Positions 41,970-52,012 are shown, numbered from the stretch's first letter. The stretch is DNA of 64,000 nt from an uncultured Sulfitobacter sp. (GCF_947500075.1 NZ_CANMQS010000002.1:248001-312000); one strand, 5' to 3'. The notes: generated by a model not told the origin, from the sequence alone. A program made the numbers and translations.

Positions 41970-42842
41970 ATGGCGGGTGCAAAGTCGCGTCAGCGGATGA
42001 TAGGTGCAGTTTTTGCGCTGTCGGCCCTTGCGGCATGCGGCGCGGTGGACCGTGCTGGCCGTGTGACCTCTAACCTCTTCAATCCGCAAGAGATTCCGCT
42101 TGAAACCTACACTGCTGAGCAGATTTTCGAGCGTGGCGAATATGAGCTGAACCGCAAGAAACCCGGTCAGGCGGCCTTCTACTTCTCTGAGATTGAGCGT
42201 CTGTATCCCTATTCTGATTGGGCCAAGCGCGCGCTGATCATGCAGGCGTTTTCCTATCATCAGGACAAGGATTACCCCAACAGCCGGTCTTCGGCGCAGC
42301 GCTACATCGACTTTTTCCCCGATGATGACGATGCGGCATACGCGCAGTATCTGCTCGCGCTCAGCTATTATGACCAGATTGACGAAGTGGGTCGCGATCA
42401 GGGCCTGACCTTTCAGGCGCTGCAATCCCTGCGCGATGTCATCGAACGCTATCCAGACAGCGAATACGCCAAATCCTCCATTCTGAAGTTCGATCTTGCC
42501 TTTGATCACCTCGCGGGCAAGGAGATGGAAATCGGGCGCTATTACCTGCGCCGCGACCACTATACGGCTGCGATCAACCGCTTCCGGGTTGTGGTTGAGG
42601 AATTTCAGACCACCACCCACACTGCCGAAGCCTTGCACCGCTTGGTCGAATCCTATCTGTCACTTGGCCTGACGCAGGAAGCGCAGACCGCAGGCGCCAT
42701 TCTGGGTCACAACTATCGCGGCTCCGAGTGGTATGAGGACAGCTACAAACTGCTGACCGGGCAGGGCCTTCAGCCTGCGTTCTACAGGGACAACTGGCTC
42801 GGCTCGATCTATCGTCAGACGATCAAAGGCGAGTGGCTGTAA
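41970..42842 (+). CDS. bamD: Outer membrane assembly lipoprotein BamD (ComL)
   Basis: This is a 290-aa lipoprotein starting at the ATG at 41970. The signal peptide ends in the lipobox LSALAAC, so Cys22 should be lipidated. The mature part has five TPR-like helical pairs: EQIFERGEYELNRKKPGQAAFYFSEIERLYPYSDW, AQRYIDFFPDDDDAAYAQYLLALSYYDQI, and YYLRRDHYTAAINRFRVVVEEFQTT. BamD is the essential partner of BamA in inserting beta-barrel proteins. The gene sits between lpxC and recN, as in many alphaproteobacteria. Confidence 0.94.
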   Translation: MAGAKSRQRMIGAVFALSALAACGAVDRAGRVTSNLFNPQEIPLETYTAEQIFERGEYELNRKKPGQAAFYFSEIERLYPYSDWAKRALIMQAFSYHQDKDYPNSRSSAQRYIDFFPDDDDAAYAQYLLALSYYDQIDEVGRDQGLTFQALQSLRDVIERYPDSEYAKSSILKFDLAFDHLAGKEMEIGRYYLRRDHYTAAINRFRVVVEEFQTTTHTAEALHRLVESYLSLGLTQEAQTAGAILGHNYRGSEWYEDSYKLLTGQGLQPAFYRDNWLGSIYRQTIKGEWL

Positions 42843-42869
42843 CGCGCCCCGCCGCTTGGGTGGACCACC

Positions 42870-44519
42870 ATGCTGCGCGGACTTGATATTTCCGACATGC
42901 TGATCATCGACCGGTTGGAGCTTGGATTCCAGCCGGGCTTGAACGTGCTGACCGGTGAGACTGGCGCGGGCAAGTCTATCTTGTTGGATTCGCTTGGTTT
43001 TGTGCTGGGCTGGCGGGGCCGGGCCGATCTGGTCCGTCAAGGGGCCGCGCAGGGCGAAGTGACCGCATGGTTCGATCTGGACCCCGATCACCCGGCCCAT
43101 CAGGTCTTGGAAGAGGCGGGTTTGCCCGGCGGGGATGAGTTGATCCTGCGCCGCATCAACACGGCAGAAGGGCGCAAGACCGCATGGGTCAATGACCGCC
43201 GCTGTTCGGGCGAAGCCCTGCGCGCCTTGTCGGAGACGCTGGTTGAACTGCACGGCCAGCATGATGATCGCGGTTTGCTGAACCCGCGCGGGCACCGCAA
43301 CATTCTGGATGACTTTGCAGGCAACGCCGCGGCGCTGAAAAAAGTGCGTAAGGCGTGGTCGGCCATGGGCACGGCCCGCGCTGCTGCCGCTGCTGCGGAA
43401 GCGCAACGCGCGGCCATCGCGGCAGAGGAAGATTTCCTGCGCCACGCCGTTGCGGAACTGGACAAGCTGTCCCCCGAAGAGGGGGAAGAAGCCACGCTGG
43501 ACACCAAACGCCGTCAGATGCAAAGCGCGGAGAAAATCCGCGCCGATGTCATCAATGCCTATGAAATCATGGGACAATCCGGGGCCGAACGGCATCTGGG
43601 CGATGCCCTGCGTTGGCTCGATGGGGCGGCGGAACGGGCCGAAGGCGCGTTGGAGGCACCGATGGCTGCCCTGAACCGCGCGATGCTCGAACTGGATGAT
43701 GCGCTCAGCGGTGTGGCAGATGCGGTCGACAAGATGACCTTCAACCCGCTTGAGCTGGAGGAGGCGGAGGAGCGCCTGTTCGCGATCCGCGCGCTGGCCC
43801 GTAAACACGATGTCGCTCCGGATGATCTGGCGGGATACGCTACAACGCTGCGGGCAAAACTGGACGCGCTTGATGCTGGCGAAGCGGCGCAGGTTGCGCT
43901 TCAGGCAGCGGTGCGCAAGGCCGAAGCGGACTATGCCGAAGCGGCGGACGCGCTGACCAAGGCCCGCACCAAGGCTGCGCAAAAGCTCGACAAGGCCGTC
44001 AGCGGCGAACTTGCACCCCTCAAGATGGAACGCGCGGTCTTTGCCACGCAGATCACGGGAAGCGATCCGGGCCCGGAAGGGCAGGACGACGTGTCCTTTA
44101 CCGTGGCCACCAACCCCGGCGCGCCTGCCGGACCCTTGGGCAAGATCGCGTCGGGCGGCGAACTCAGCCGCTTCCTGCTGGCGCTCAAGGTGTGCCTGAC
44201 CAAGGGCCAGACGGGTCTTACGCTGATTTTTGATGAGATTGACCGGGGCGTCGGCGGTGCCACGGCGGATGCGGTCGGGCGGCGGCTGGCGGCCCTGTCT
44301 GCCGACGGGCAGGTGCTGGTTGTGACCCACTCCCCGCAGGTGGCGGCCCTTGGCGCCCATCACTGGCGGGTGGAAAAGGCCGTGCACAAGGGCGTGACGA
44401 CGTCCACCGTTGTGCCGCTGGATGCGCCGGAACGGGTGGATGAGGTGGCCCGGATGCTGTCCGGCGATACCATCACCGAAGCCGCACGGGCTGCGGCCAA
44501 GGCTTTGCTGGCGGGGTAG
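42870..44519 (+). CDS. recN: DNA repair protein RecN
   Basis: This is a 549-aa SMC-like protein: N-terminal ATPase half with Walker A TGETGAGKSILLDSLGFVLG (28-47), a central coiled coil (about 150-370, rich in Ala, Glu, Arg), then the ABC signature ASGGELSRFLLALK and Walker B LTLIFDEIDRGVGG. It acts in double-strand break repair and chromosome cohesion. No GAAC-N7-GAAC box is visible in the 27-bp gap before it, so unlike the helicase gene it is not obviously under a local LexA site. Confidence 0.95.
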   Translation: MLRGLDISDMLIIDRLELGFQPGLNVLTGETGAGKSILLDSLGFVLGWRGRADLVRQGAAQGEVTAWFDLDPDHPAHQVLEEAGLPGGDELILRRINTAEGRKTAWVNDRRCSGEALRALSETLVELHGQHDDRGLLNPRGHRNILDDFAGNAAALKKVRKAWSAMGTARAAAAAAEAQRAAIAAEEDFLRHAVAELDKLSPEEGEEATLDTKRRQMQSAEKIRADVINAYEIMGQSGAERHLGDALRWLDGAAERAEGALEAPMAALNRAMLELDDALSGVADAVDKMTFNPLELEEAEERLFAIRALARKHDVAPDDLAGYATTLRAKLDALDAGEAAQVALQAAVRKAEADYAEAADALTKARTKAAQKLDKAVSGELAPLKMERAVFATQITGSDPGPEGQDDVSFTVATNPGAPAGPLGKIASGGELSRFLLALKVCLTKGQTGLTLIFDEIDRGVGGATADAVGRRLAALSADGQVLVVTHSPQVAALGAHHWRVEKAVHKGVTTSTVVPLDAPERVDEVARMLSGDTITEAARAAAKALLAG

Positions 44520-44603
44520 GACCATGGGACGCGAACAGGGGCATCACGTCGAATTATCGCCCATCTGCTTGACCCTGCACCCCGCGCACCCTGTTATGGT
44601 GCC

Positions 44604-46289
44604 ATGACCACCCCACCGCCTTCCTTCCTTGCCGGGCAGATCAGCGCTGCCAAAGCGGCGTGCAAACAAGGCTGGCACGTGATGCGCGAACGGGGGCCGG
44701 GCAAGATCACCTTCTGGTTCATTGCCCTGCTGATCGGGATCGCCGCCGGGTTTGCGGCCCTGTTTTTCCGCAAGGGGATCAGTTGGTTGCAAACCACTGT
44801 TTACGGGACCGAAGACGTCTATACCCTGCACAGTTTCCTGACCGGGTTGCCATGGTACTGGATCGTGCTGATCCCCACCTGCGGCGGTTTGGTCGTGGGG
44901 CTGATCCTGCACAATTTCACCCATGACGCGCGGGCGCGGTCGGTTTCTGACGTGATCCTCGGCGCTGCATTGCACGACGGCCGGGTGGAGACGCGGGCCG
45001 GTGTCGCCTCCGCCATTGCGTCGCTGATCACGCTGGGCACGGGCGGTTCGTCGGGCCGGGAGGGGCCTGTGGTGCATATGGCCGGGGTGATCTCCACCTG
45101 GGTCAGCCGCCGGTTGCACGCCGATGGCATCACCGGGCGGGATCTGTTGGGCTGCGCGGTGGCCGCCGCCGTTTCTGCCAGCTTCAACGCGCCCATTGCG
45201 GGGGCCCTGTTCGCGCTGGAAGTGGTGTTGCGCCACTTCGCTGTGCATGCCTTTGCCCCGATCGTCATCGCCTCTGCCGCAGGCACGGTGATCAACCGGA
45301 TCGAGTTTGGCGGGGTGACGGAATTTTCGCTGCCCACGTATAACGAACTGCAATTCTACGTCGAACTGCCGGCCTTCCTGCTGTTGGGCCTGACCTGCGG
45401 GATTGTCGCGGTGGCGCTGATGCGCAGCATTTTCTGGGCCGAGGATTTTGGCAACTACGTGCAAGACCGCACCGGCTGGCCGCGCTGGCTGCGCCCGGCG
45501 GTGGCTGGGATGATACTGGGCGTGATCGCGCTGTGGTTCCCGCATATCATCGGTGTGGGGTATGAAACCACGTCACTGGCGCTGACCGGGCAGTTGGGGC
45601 TGTGGGACGTGATCATCTTCACCATCCTCAAGGTGGCTGCTGTTGCGATCACCTTGGGTGGGCGCATGGCGGGGGGCGTGTTTTCCCCGTCGCTGATGAT
45701 CGGCGCGCTGACGGGCCTCGGGTTCGGTCTGATTGCCACGGGCGTGTTTCCGGATGTCTCCGGCTCTTCCTCGCTCTATGCGCTGGCGGGGATGGGGGCG
45801 GTGGCCGCGGCCGTGTTGGGCGCGCCGATATCCACCACATTGATCGTGTTTGAGTTGACGGGGGACTGGCAGACAGGGCTGGCCGTGATGGTGGCGGTCA
45901 GCATGTCGACGGCGCTGTCGTCCCGGATCGTGGACCGCAGTTTCTTCCTGACCCAGATCGAACGGCGCGGCATTCATCTCGCGGCAGGTCCGCAAGCCTA
46001 TCTTTTGTCGATGTTCCTTGTGGCCCGGATCATGCGCCGCCCGGATGATGACCGCGCCGCAGATGAGGAACAATGCTGGGCGCTGATCAACGAAGGCACC
46101 TACATCGATGGCGCGGCCACCCTTGAAGCCGCGATGCCGGTCTTTGAGCAGTCAGGCGCGCGGTTCTTGCCGGTGGTGGCGCTCAGCCCCGACGCGCCGC
46201 CCGAATTGCTGGGCGCGCTCTTCCATGTGGATGCGTTGAAAGCCTACAACCGCGCCCTTGCGGCCACCGCGGCGGAAGAGCATTCGTAG
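44604..46289 (+). CDS. ClC-family chloride channel or transporter
   Basis: This 561-aa membrane protein has the ClC fold: selectivity motifs GTGGSSGREGP (145-155, gating Glu153), NAPIAGALFALEVVLRHF, and GGVFSPSLMIGA (357-368). A C-terminal cytoplasmic part (about 460-561) looks like a degenerate CBS pair (VARIMRRPDDD..., EAAMPVFEQSGARFLPVV). At the position that is the proton-transfer Glu203 in E. coli ClC (IIEE), this protein has Val (ALEVV), as in channel-type members. It could therefore be a channel; transport mode is inferred. It converges on DUF427 with adjacent stop codons. Confidence 0.9.
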   Translation: MTTPPPSFLAGQISAAKAACKQGWHVMRERGPGKITFWFIALLIGIAAGFAALFFRKGISWLQTTVYGTEDVYTLHSFLTGLPWYWIVLIPTCGGLVVGLILHNFTHDARARSVSDVILGAALHDGRVETRAGVASAIASLITLGTGGSSGREGPVVHMAGVISTWVSRRLHADGITGRDLLGCAVAAAVSASFNAPIAGALFALEVVLRHFAVHAFAPIVIASAAGTVINRIEFGGVTEFSLPTYNELQFYVELPAFLLLGLTCGIVAVALMRSIFWAEDFGNYVQDRTGWPRWLRPAVAGMILGVIALWFPHIIGVGYETTSLALTGQLGLWDVIIFTILKVAAVAITLGGRMAGGVFSPSLMIGALTGLGFGLIATGVFPDVSGSSSLYALAGMGAVAAAVLGAPISTTLIVFELTGDWQTGLAVMVAVSMSTALSSRIVDRSFFLTQIERRGIHLAAGPQAYLLSMFLVARIMRRPDDDRAADEEQCWALINEGTYIDGAATLEAAMPVFEQSGARFLPVVALSPDAPPELLGALFHVDALKAYNRALAATAAEEHS

Positions 46290-46634
46290 CTATATCTGCT
46301 CAACCGTGATTTCCTCAACGCCGTAGAAGGCCAGATAATCCTTGATGTCCGCCGCCGCATCTTTGGGCGCCTCGTAAGACCAGACCGCGTCTTTCAGCGT
46401 CCGGCTTTTGGTCACGACATCAAAGTACCGCGCATCCCCCTTGTGCGGGCAATGGCTGGTGGTGTCGGTGGCATCCAGAAAGGCCATGGCGATATCGCCC
46501 CGCGGAAAATAGATCACGCCGGGGTATTCCCCTTCACGCAGTTCAAGCGCCGCACTGCTTTCGCCCAGAACCGCGCCGCCTGCGCGCACGGTCCAGGTGC
46601 CCGGTGCCTTCTTGATGGTGATGTAATCTGCCAT
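46290..46634 (-). CDS. DUF427 domain-containing protein
   Basis: This 114-aa protein matches the DUF427 family: ITIKKAPGTWTVRAGGAVLGESSAALELREGEYPGVIYFPRGDIAMAFLDATDTTSHCPHKGDARYFDVV. The TSHCPHKGDA core is diagnostic. The function is unknown. It is downstream of pepP on the same strand with a 34-bp gap and ends at the clc stop. Confidence 0.9.
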   Translation of the reverse strand: MADYITIKKAPGTWTVRAGGAVLGESSAALELREGEYPGVIYFPRGDIAMAFLDATDTTSHCPHKGDARYFDVVTKSRTLKDAVWSYEAPKDAAADIKDYLAFYGVEEITVEQI

Positions 46635-46668
46635 GTCTCTTCCCCCTCAACCAGTCCTCTACCGCGCC

Positions 46669-48462
46669 TTACACAGGCGCTGTTGCGGCATCCAACCACA
46701 GTTTCACCTCCGGCGATACCCGCGGCCCGATTTTTGTCGCAACCTCAGCGTGATAGGCATTGAGCCAGTCGCGCGCGTCTTTATCCAGCAGCTCTGTAAC
46801 AATCAGACGACGGTCAATGGGCGCAAAGCTGAGCGTTTGCCAACACAGCATCTCCCGATGCGCATCGCCGCCCGGCAGATCGGGCGCAGGGCGCACCACC
46901 AGCAGGTTTTCAAGGCGGATGCCAAAGGCCCCTTCGCGGTAGTATCCCGGCTCATTCGACAGGATCATGCCCGGCAGCAGGGGCACATCGCTGATCTTGC
47001 TGAGCCGTTGCGGGCCTTCATGCACGCTGAGATATGCGCCAACCCCGTGGCCCAACCCGTGGTCAAAATCCTGCCCCGCCATCCACAACGGCAGGCGTCC
47101 GACGGCTTCGATATGCTGCCCGGCCAGCCCCGCAGGCCAGCGCAAGCGGCTCATGGCGATCATGCCTGCCAGCACGCGGGTAAACGCCTGCGCGGCCTCC
47201 GTTGGCGGTGTCCCAATCGGCACGGTGCGGGTAATGTCAGTGGTTCCATCCAGATACTGCCCGCCGGAATCGAGCACCAGCAAATGCCCGCCTTCCAGCG
47301 TGCTGTCGCTCTCCTCGGTCACACGGTAGTGCATGATGGCCCCATGCGGCCCGGTGCCTGCAATGGTCTCAAAGCTGATGTCTTTCAGGGCGTTGTCCTT
47401 GCGGCGAATGCCTTCCAGCTGGCTGACGACCTGCGTCTCCCGCAGGCTGCCCGCGGGCTGCGCGTCCAGCCATGCCAGCAAGGTACATAAAGCCGCCCCA
47501 TCGCGCAGATGCGCCTCCGCGCTACCCGCAATCTCCGCATCGTTCTTGCAGGCCTTGGGCAGCGCGCAAGGGTCACTCCCCCAGTGCACCTTGTCGCCCA
47601 GGGCATCGGCAATTGCGATGGGGGCCGTTGATTTCTCCAGCAAGACGGGCCCTTCAAGCGCGGCCAGCGCCGCCAGCACCTGTTCGGGTGCATGAGGTGT
47701 CACATCAGGCCCGAGATGGTCCGACACTTCCGCCAGTTTAAGCGCATCCATGAACAGATCGACCCGCCCATCGACATGCAAAACCGCAAATCCATGCGCC
47801 ACCGGGTTATGGGCAATATCCGCGCCCCGGATGTTCAACAACCAGCACAAGCTGTCTGGCAGGGTGATCACCGCACAGGCCGCGCCCGCTTCGGCAATCG
47901 CGGCCCCGAGCCTGCGTTGCTTGTCGCCGTGGCTTTCCCCTGCAAACTCCAGCGGATGCACCTTGGCAGGTGCCATCGGTGCCTCCGGCTGATCCGCCCA
48001 GATCTGATCCACCAGATTGGCGCACCGCTGAAACGTCACGCTCGTGCCCGCCAGCGCCTTCTCTGCCGCTTCAATCTGCCCCGGCGTGTGCAACCAGGGA
48101 TCAAAACCCACGACACCGCCATTGGGCAATTGTTCCCGCAACCAATCCGCCATCGACGTCTCGGGCCAGGGCACGGGCGTGAAGTGATCCAACGCCACTT
48201 GCCCCTTCACCTGCGTGCGATACCGCCCGTCGATGAACACCCCGGCACCCGCCTGCAAGGCCACACAGAACCCGGCTGATCCGGTAAAGCCCGTGAGCCA
48301 TTTCAACCGCTCATCCCGCGCGCTGACATATTCGCCCTGATGCGCATCTGCCCGCGGCACCAGAAACCCATCCACGCCCGCAGCCGCCATGGCTTCACGC
48401 AACGCCTGCAACCGGGGCGGCCCCTGTTCCGGCCGCGATGCCACCTCAAATGATTGAAACAT
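46669..48462 (-). CDS. pepP: Xaa-Pro aminopeptidase (M24B family), large three-domain form
   Basis: This is a 597-aa metallopeptidase with two creatinase-like N-terminal domains and a pita-bread catalytic domain. Metal ligands are visible: two Asp in LDSGGQYLDGTTDITRTV, His in GLGHGVGAYLSVHEGP, Glu in LSNEPGYYREGAFGIRLEN (and the second Glu in RLEN). Its length matches the eukaryotic APP1-like type rather than the shorter E. coli PepP. It removes N-terminal residues ahead of proline. The ATG at 48462 has GGAG upstream; an extension to 48477 is unlikely. Confidence 0.93.
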   Translation of the reverse strand: MFQSFEVASRPEQGPPRLQALREAMAAAGVDGFLVPRADAHQGEYVSARDERLKWLTGFTGSAGFCVALQAGAGVFIDGRYRTQVKGQVALDHFTPVPWPETSMADWLREQLPNGGVVGFDPWLHTPGQIEAAEKALAGTSVTFQRCANLVDQIWADQPEAPMAPAKVHPLEFAGESHGDKQRRLGAAIAEAGAACAVITLPDSLCWLLNIRGADIAHNPVAHGFAVLHVDGRVDLFMDALKLAEVSDHLGPDVTPHAPEQVLAALAALEGPVLLEKSTAPIAIADALGDKVHWGSDPCALPKACKNDAEIAGSAEAHLRDGAALCTLLAWLDAQPAGSLRETQVVSQLEGIRRKDNALKDISFETIAGTGPHGAIMHYRVTEESDSTLEGGHLLVLDSGGQYLDGTTDITRTVPIGTPPTEAAQAFTRVLAGMIAMSRLRWPAGLAGQHIEAVGRLPLWMAGQDFDHGLGHGVGAYLSVHEGPQRLSKISDVPLLPGMILSNEPGYYREGAFGIRLENLLVVRPAPDLPGGDAHREMLCWQTLSFAPIDRRLIVTELLDKDARDWLNAYHAEVATKIGPRVSPEVKLWLDAATAPV

Positions 48463-48484
48463 CACTGCTCCTTCCAAATGGTTT

Positions 48485-48518
48485 AAAAAAACCCGGAGGT
48501 CTGGAGGCTGGCCTCCAG
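48485..48518 (-). terminator. Terminator-like dispersed repeat after cobT
   Basis: On the minus strand CTGGAGGC-CA-GCCTCCAG (48518-48501) is followed by ACCTCCGGG and a run of seven T (48491-48485). It matches the hairpin and CCTCCGGG tail found before murD (26561-26590). It lies between the cobT stop and pepP start, so it can terminate the cobT transcript. Confidence 0.6.
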
Positions 48519-48528
48519 TCCCTCACCA

Positions 48529-50406
48529 TCACCCCGCGCGACGGATGCCCATCACACGCGCCCGTGCCCGCGGATCACTGTCAAACAGCGCCGCCAATTG
48601 TTCCGTAATCGCCCCGGCCAGCTGATCCACATCCGTGATCGTCACCGCCCGGTCATAATACCGTGTCACGTCATGGCCGATGCCGATGGCCAGCAGTTCC
48701 ACGGCCTTCTTGCGCTCCACCATGGCGATCACATCGCGCAGGTGTTTTTCCAGATAGTTGGCCGGGTTCACCGACAGGGTGGAATCGTCCACCGGCGCAC
48801 CGTCGGAAATCACCATCAGGATCTTGCGCGCCTCATGCCGCGCCAACATCCGGCGGTGGGCCCATTCCAGAGCCTCCCCGTCGATGTTCTCTTTCAGCAG
48901 ACCTTCCTTCATCATCAGCCCCAGATTGGGCCGGGTCCGCCGCCATGGCGCATCTGCGGATTTGTAGATAATGTGGCGCAGATCGTTCAGACGCCCCGGC
49001 TGCACCGGGCGGCCATCGTTCAGCCACGCCTCCCGCGCCTGACCGCCTTTCCACGCGCGGGTGGTAAAGCCGAGGATTTCCACCTTCACATTGCACCGCT
49101 CCAGCGTGCGCGCCAGAACATCCGCGCAGATTGCCGCAATCGAAATCGGACGGCCCCGCATGGAGCCGGAATTGTCCAAAAGCAGCGTCACACAGGTGTC
49201 GCGGAATTCGGTGTCTTTTTCCTGCTTGAAGCTCAACGGCGTGGTCGGGTTCGCCACGATCCGCGCCAGACGGCCCGCGTCCAGCGTGCCTTCCTCCAGA
49301 TCAAACTCCCAGGACCGGTTCTGCTGCGCCTGCAAGCGCCGTTGCAGCTTGTTCGCCAAACGGCTCACGGCGCCCTTGAGCGGCTCCAACTGCTGATCGA
49401 GATAGGCGCGCAGGCGTTCCAGTTCCACCGGTTCGGCCAGATCCTCTGCGCCGATCACCTCATCATGGGTGTCCATATAGACCAGATAATTCGGGTCGGC
49501 GTCCGACACGGGCGCAGGGGCAGGCGGCTCCATCGGCGCGTCGCCTTCGGGCATCTCCGCCTCTTCACCAAGTTCCTGATCGGCCATATCGTCCATGGAG
49601 ACCTGCGCCTCCGACGTGTCCTGCTGGTCTTCCTGAGACTGCTCCGCGCTGCCTTCGGTGTCTTCCTGTTCGTCGTCGTCCTGACCGGTGCTGTCGGGAT
49701 CCTGTTCCTCTTCTGCGCCTTCTTCGGCTTCGTCCTGATTGTCCTCGTCCATCTGATCCGGGTCATCGCCCAATTGATCGCCGTAACCGAGGTCAGAGAT
49801 CATCTGCCGCGCAAATTTTGAGAACGCGGCCTGATCGTGCAGGATCTCGTCGACATTCTCCAGCGTGCCGCCGGCCTGATCCTCGATGAACCCGCGCCAC
49901 AACTCCATGGCGTTTTCCGCCCCGGCAGGCAGGTCGCGGCCCGTGGCCAGATGGCGCACAAGGTATCCCGCAGCCGTGGCCAGCGGTACATCGCTGGCCT
50001 GTTTGGCCTGATCATAGCCCTTGCGCAGGGCCTCATGTTTGATCTTCACGTCGATGTTGCCCGCCGTGCCGGGCATGTCGCGCGCGCCCATGGCTTCGCA
50101 GCGGGCGGTTTCCATCGCTTCATAAAGGTCGCGCGCCATCTCTCCCTGCGGCGCGTATTTCGCGTGGGTCTGGCCATTGTGATAGCGCCGGTTCAGCGCC
50201 AGCGCATCCGCCGTCCCGCGCGCCAGAAGCACCTCTTCGCGCGTCATGCGCCGGGAGACCTGCGGCAGACGCATGTTTTCGCCCGACAGACCAGATGGGT
50301 CGACGGAATAGGTGACGCTCAACTCAGGATCGTTGGCCATCACCTTGGAGGCTTCGGCGAGGGCCTTTTTGAAGGCGTCGGCGGGATTGTCGGATGGCTT
50401 GCTCAT
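48529..50406 (-). CDS. cobT: Aerobic cobaltochelatase subunit CobT
   Basis: This 625-aa protein has a helical N-terminal domain (1-200), a highly acidic linker (about 210-290, mostly Asp and Glu), and a C-terminal von Willebrand A domain with MIDAS motif [11 protein letters not shown] (408-418). CobT forms a ring with the AAA+ subunit CobS and inserts Co(II) into hydrogenobyrinic acid a,c-diamide together with CobN, in aerobic vitamin B12 synthesis. CobN is not in the window. It follows cobS and an exported-protein gene on the same strand. Confidence 0.95.
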   Translation of the reverse strand: MSKPSDNPADAFKKALAEASKVMANDPELSVTYSVDPSGLSGENMRLPQVSRRMTREEVLLARGTADALALNRRYHNGQTHAKYAPQGEMARDLYEAMETARCEAMGARDMPGTAGNIDVKIKHEALRKGYDQAKQASDVPLATAAGYLVRHLATGRDLPAGAENAMELWRGFIEDQAGGTLENVDEILHDQAAFSKFARQMISDLGYGDQLGDDPDQMDEDNQDEAEEGAEEEQDPDSTGQDDDEQEDTEGSAEQSQEDQQDTSEAQVSMDDMADQELGEEAEMPEGDAPMEPPAPAPVSDADPNYLVYMDTHDEVIGAEDLAEPVELERLRAYLDQQLEPLKGAVSRLANKLQRRLQAQQNRSWEFDLEEGTLDAGRLARIVANPTTPLSFKQEKDTEFRDTCVTLLLDNSGSMRGRPISIAAICADVLARTLERCNVKVEILGFTTRAWKGGQAREAWLNDGRPVQPGRLNDLRHIIYKSADAPWRRTRPNLGLMMKEGLLKENIDGEALEWAHRRMLARHEARKILMVISDGAPVDDSTLSVNPANYLEKHLRDVIAMVERKKAVELLAIGIGHDVTRYYDRAVTITDVDQLAGAITEQLAALFDSDPRARARVMGIRRAG

Positions 50407-50481
50407 AGCCGCATAATAGAGCGCTTGAGACAGGGAAGACCATGCCTTTGCGGCGAAAAAGATAGGGGGAGCGGCGCGGTG

Positions 50482-50877
50482 TCAGAGCACCAAAGCGTCA
50501 CATTCCGAGATGTCACGGGCCAGCCGCGCTGCCGCGCGGGCCTGACGGCCGGGATCGGTGGCGAAATTGGCGTCGTTGTGCAGATAGGCATGGTCGCGCC
50601 ACGCCTGGAATTTCGCATTGGCTGCGTGGGTCTTTGGCATGCCGTAGGCTTCGGCCGCGGGCAGGACGGCGTCCAGCAGATCTTCAAAGATGGCGCGGTT
50701 GGCGCGGGGCTGGGTGAACTCGGTAGATTGCGAGGCCTGCGCGGCATAGCGGCCTGCGCAAATCGCAAATGCCTCTGCCTGTTGGGACGGAGAGGACGGC
50801 AGGGCCGACGCGCTGCTGGCGGCAGCAAGAAGGGCCCATGTGCTAAAATAGCGCCGAATCGCACAAAAAACAGTCAT
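50482..50877 (-). CDS. Small exported protein, unknown, between cobS and cobT
   Basis: This is a 131-aa protein beginning MTVFCAIRRYFSTWALLAAASSASALPSSP, a Sec signal peptide with probable cleavage after ASA (about residue 25). The mature part contains two Cys (FAICAGRYAA and DISECDAL) and is otherwise helical. No family was recognised; the start ATG at 50877 is the only good one. It is in the same direction as cobS and cobT, but a hairpin lies between cobS and this gene, so operon membership is uncertain. Confidence 0.6.
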   Translation of the reverse strand: MTVFCAIRRYFSTWALLAAASSASALPSSPSQQAEAFAICAGRYAAQASQSTEFTQPRANRAIFEDLLDAVLPAAEAYGMPKTHAANAKFQAWRDHAYLHNDANFATDPGRQARAAARLARDISECDALVL

Positions 50878-50952
50878 GTTACGATTTTATGACAGAAACC
50901 TGTGTCGCTGATTAAAATCGGGTTTCAACCTGTGTTTTCAGCACAAAATGAA

Positions 50953-50980
50953 ACACGCAGGCCACGAAAAGCCTGCGTGT
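50953..50980 (-). terminator. Hairpin after cobS
   Basis: ACACGCAGGC pairs perfectly with GCCTGCGTGT (10 bp) around an 8-nt loop, 46 bp after the cobS stop. On the minus strand it is followed by TTCATTTTG, a weak T-rich tract. A rho-independent terminator is likely but not certain. Confidence 0.6.
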
Positions 50981-51025
50981 GATCAACAATAGCGATATTC
51001 GGCGCGGATTATGCCGCAGCAGCGG

Positions 51026-52012
51026 TCAGCCGAGGCTGACGCTCGCCGCACTTTCTGGCAGTTCCTCATCAAACAAACGCTGATAGAACTCGGCAACCGT
51101 CTGGCGCTCCAACTCATCACATTTGTTGAGGAAAGACAGACGGAACGCATAGCCGACGTTGCGGAAAATCTCGGCGTTCTGCGCCCATGCGATCACTGTC
51201 CGGGGGGACATCACGGTGGACAGCTCCCCGTTCATGAAGGCCGTCCGGGTCAGGTCCGCCACGGTCACCATCTGCTTGACGGTCTTGCGGCCCTCAGCGG
51301 TATTGTAATGCGGGTTCTTGGACAGGACGATCGCGGTCTCCGCATCGATGCTGAGATAGTTCAGCGTCGCCACCAATGACCACCGGTCCATCTGGCCCTG
51401 GTTGATCTGCTGGGTGCCGTGATAGAGGCCCGTTGTGTCGCCCAGACCCACGGTGTTGGCCGTCGCAAAGATGCGGAAATAGGGGTGCGGTTCGATCACC
51501 TGATTCTGGTCCAGCAGCGTCAGCTTGCCGTCCACTTCCAGCACCCGCTGGATCACGAACATCACGTCCGCGCGGCCCGCGTCGTATTCGTCAAACACGA
51601 TGGCCGTGGGATTGCGCAGGGCCCAGGGCAGGATGCCTTCCTGAAAATCGGTGACCTGCTTGCCATCGCGCAGTTTGATCGCGTCTTTGCCAATCAGGTC
51701 GATCCGGCTGATGTGGCTGTCAAGGTTCACCCGCACGCAGGGCCAGTTCAGACGGCTTGCCACCTGTTCGATGTGCGTCGATTTGCCCGTGCCGTGATAG
51801 CCCTGAATCATCACCCGGCGGTTGTTGTTGAAGCCTGCAAGGATCGCCAGCGTGGTGTCGGGATCGAACTTGTAGGTGCTGTCCAGATCGGGCACGCGGT
51901 CAGAGTGCTCGGCAAACCCCTTCACCGTCATATCGCTGTCAATTCCGAAGACTTCGCGGACGCTGATCTCCTGAGTTGGTTTTGTGTCGATATCGAGCGC
52001 GCCGTCGGCCAT
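51026..52012 (-). CDS. cobS: Aerobic cobaltochelatase AAA+ subunit CobS
   Basis: The protein is 328 aa from the ATG at 52012 ([25 protein letters not shown]). AAA+ motifs: Walker [13 protein letters not shown] (71-80 region), Walker [15 protein letters not shown], sensor 1 [10 protein letters not shown], arginine finger region and the C-terminal helical lid. With CobT it forms the ATPase ring of the aerobic cobalt chelatase. A longer frame to 52147 is not supported. It lies upstream of cobT on the same strand, with one gene and a hairpin between. Confidence 0.95.
   Translation of the reverse strand: MADGALDIDTKPTQEISVREVFGIDSDMTVKGFAEHSDRVPDLDSTYKFDPDTTLAILAGFNNNRRVMIQGYHGTGKSTHIEQVASRLNWPCVRVNLDSHISRIDLIGKDAIKLRDGKQVTDFQEGILPWALRNPTAIVFDEYDAGRADVMFVIQRVLEVDGKLTLLDQNQVIEPHPYFRIFATANTVGLGDTTGLYHGTQQINQGQMDRWSLVATLNYLSIDAETAIVLSKNPHYNTAEGRKTVKQMVTVADLTRTAFMNGELSTVMSPRTVIAWAQNAEIFRNVGYAFRLSFLNKCDELERQTVAEFYQRLFDEELPESAASVSLG

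Noticed and set aside
42660..44525. 621-aa minus-strand frame antisense to recN
   Set aside because: Same as above; it lies exactly opposite recN, whose Walker and signature motifs are complete.
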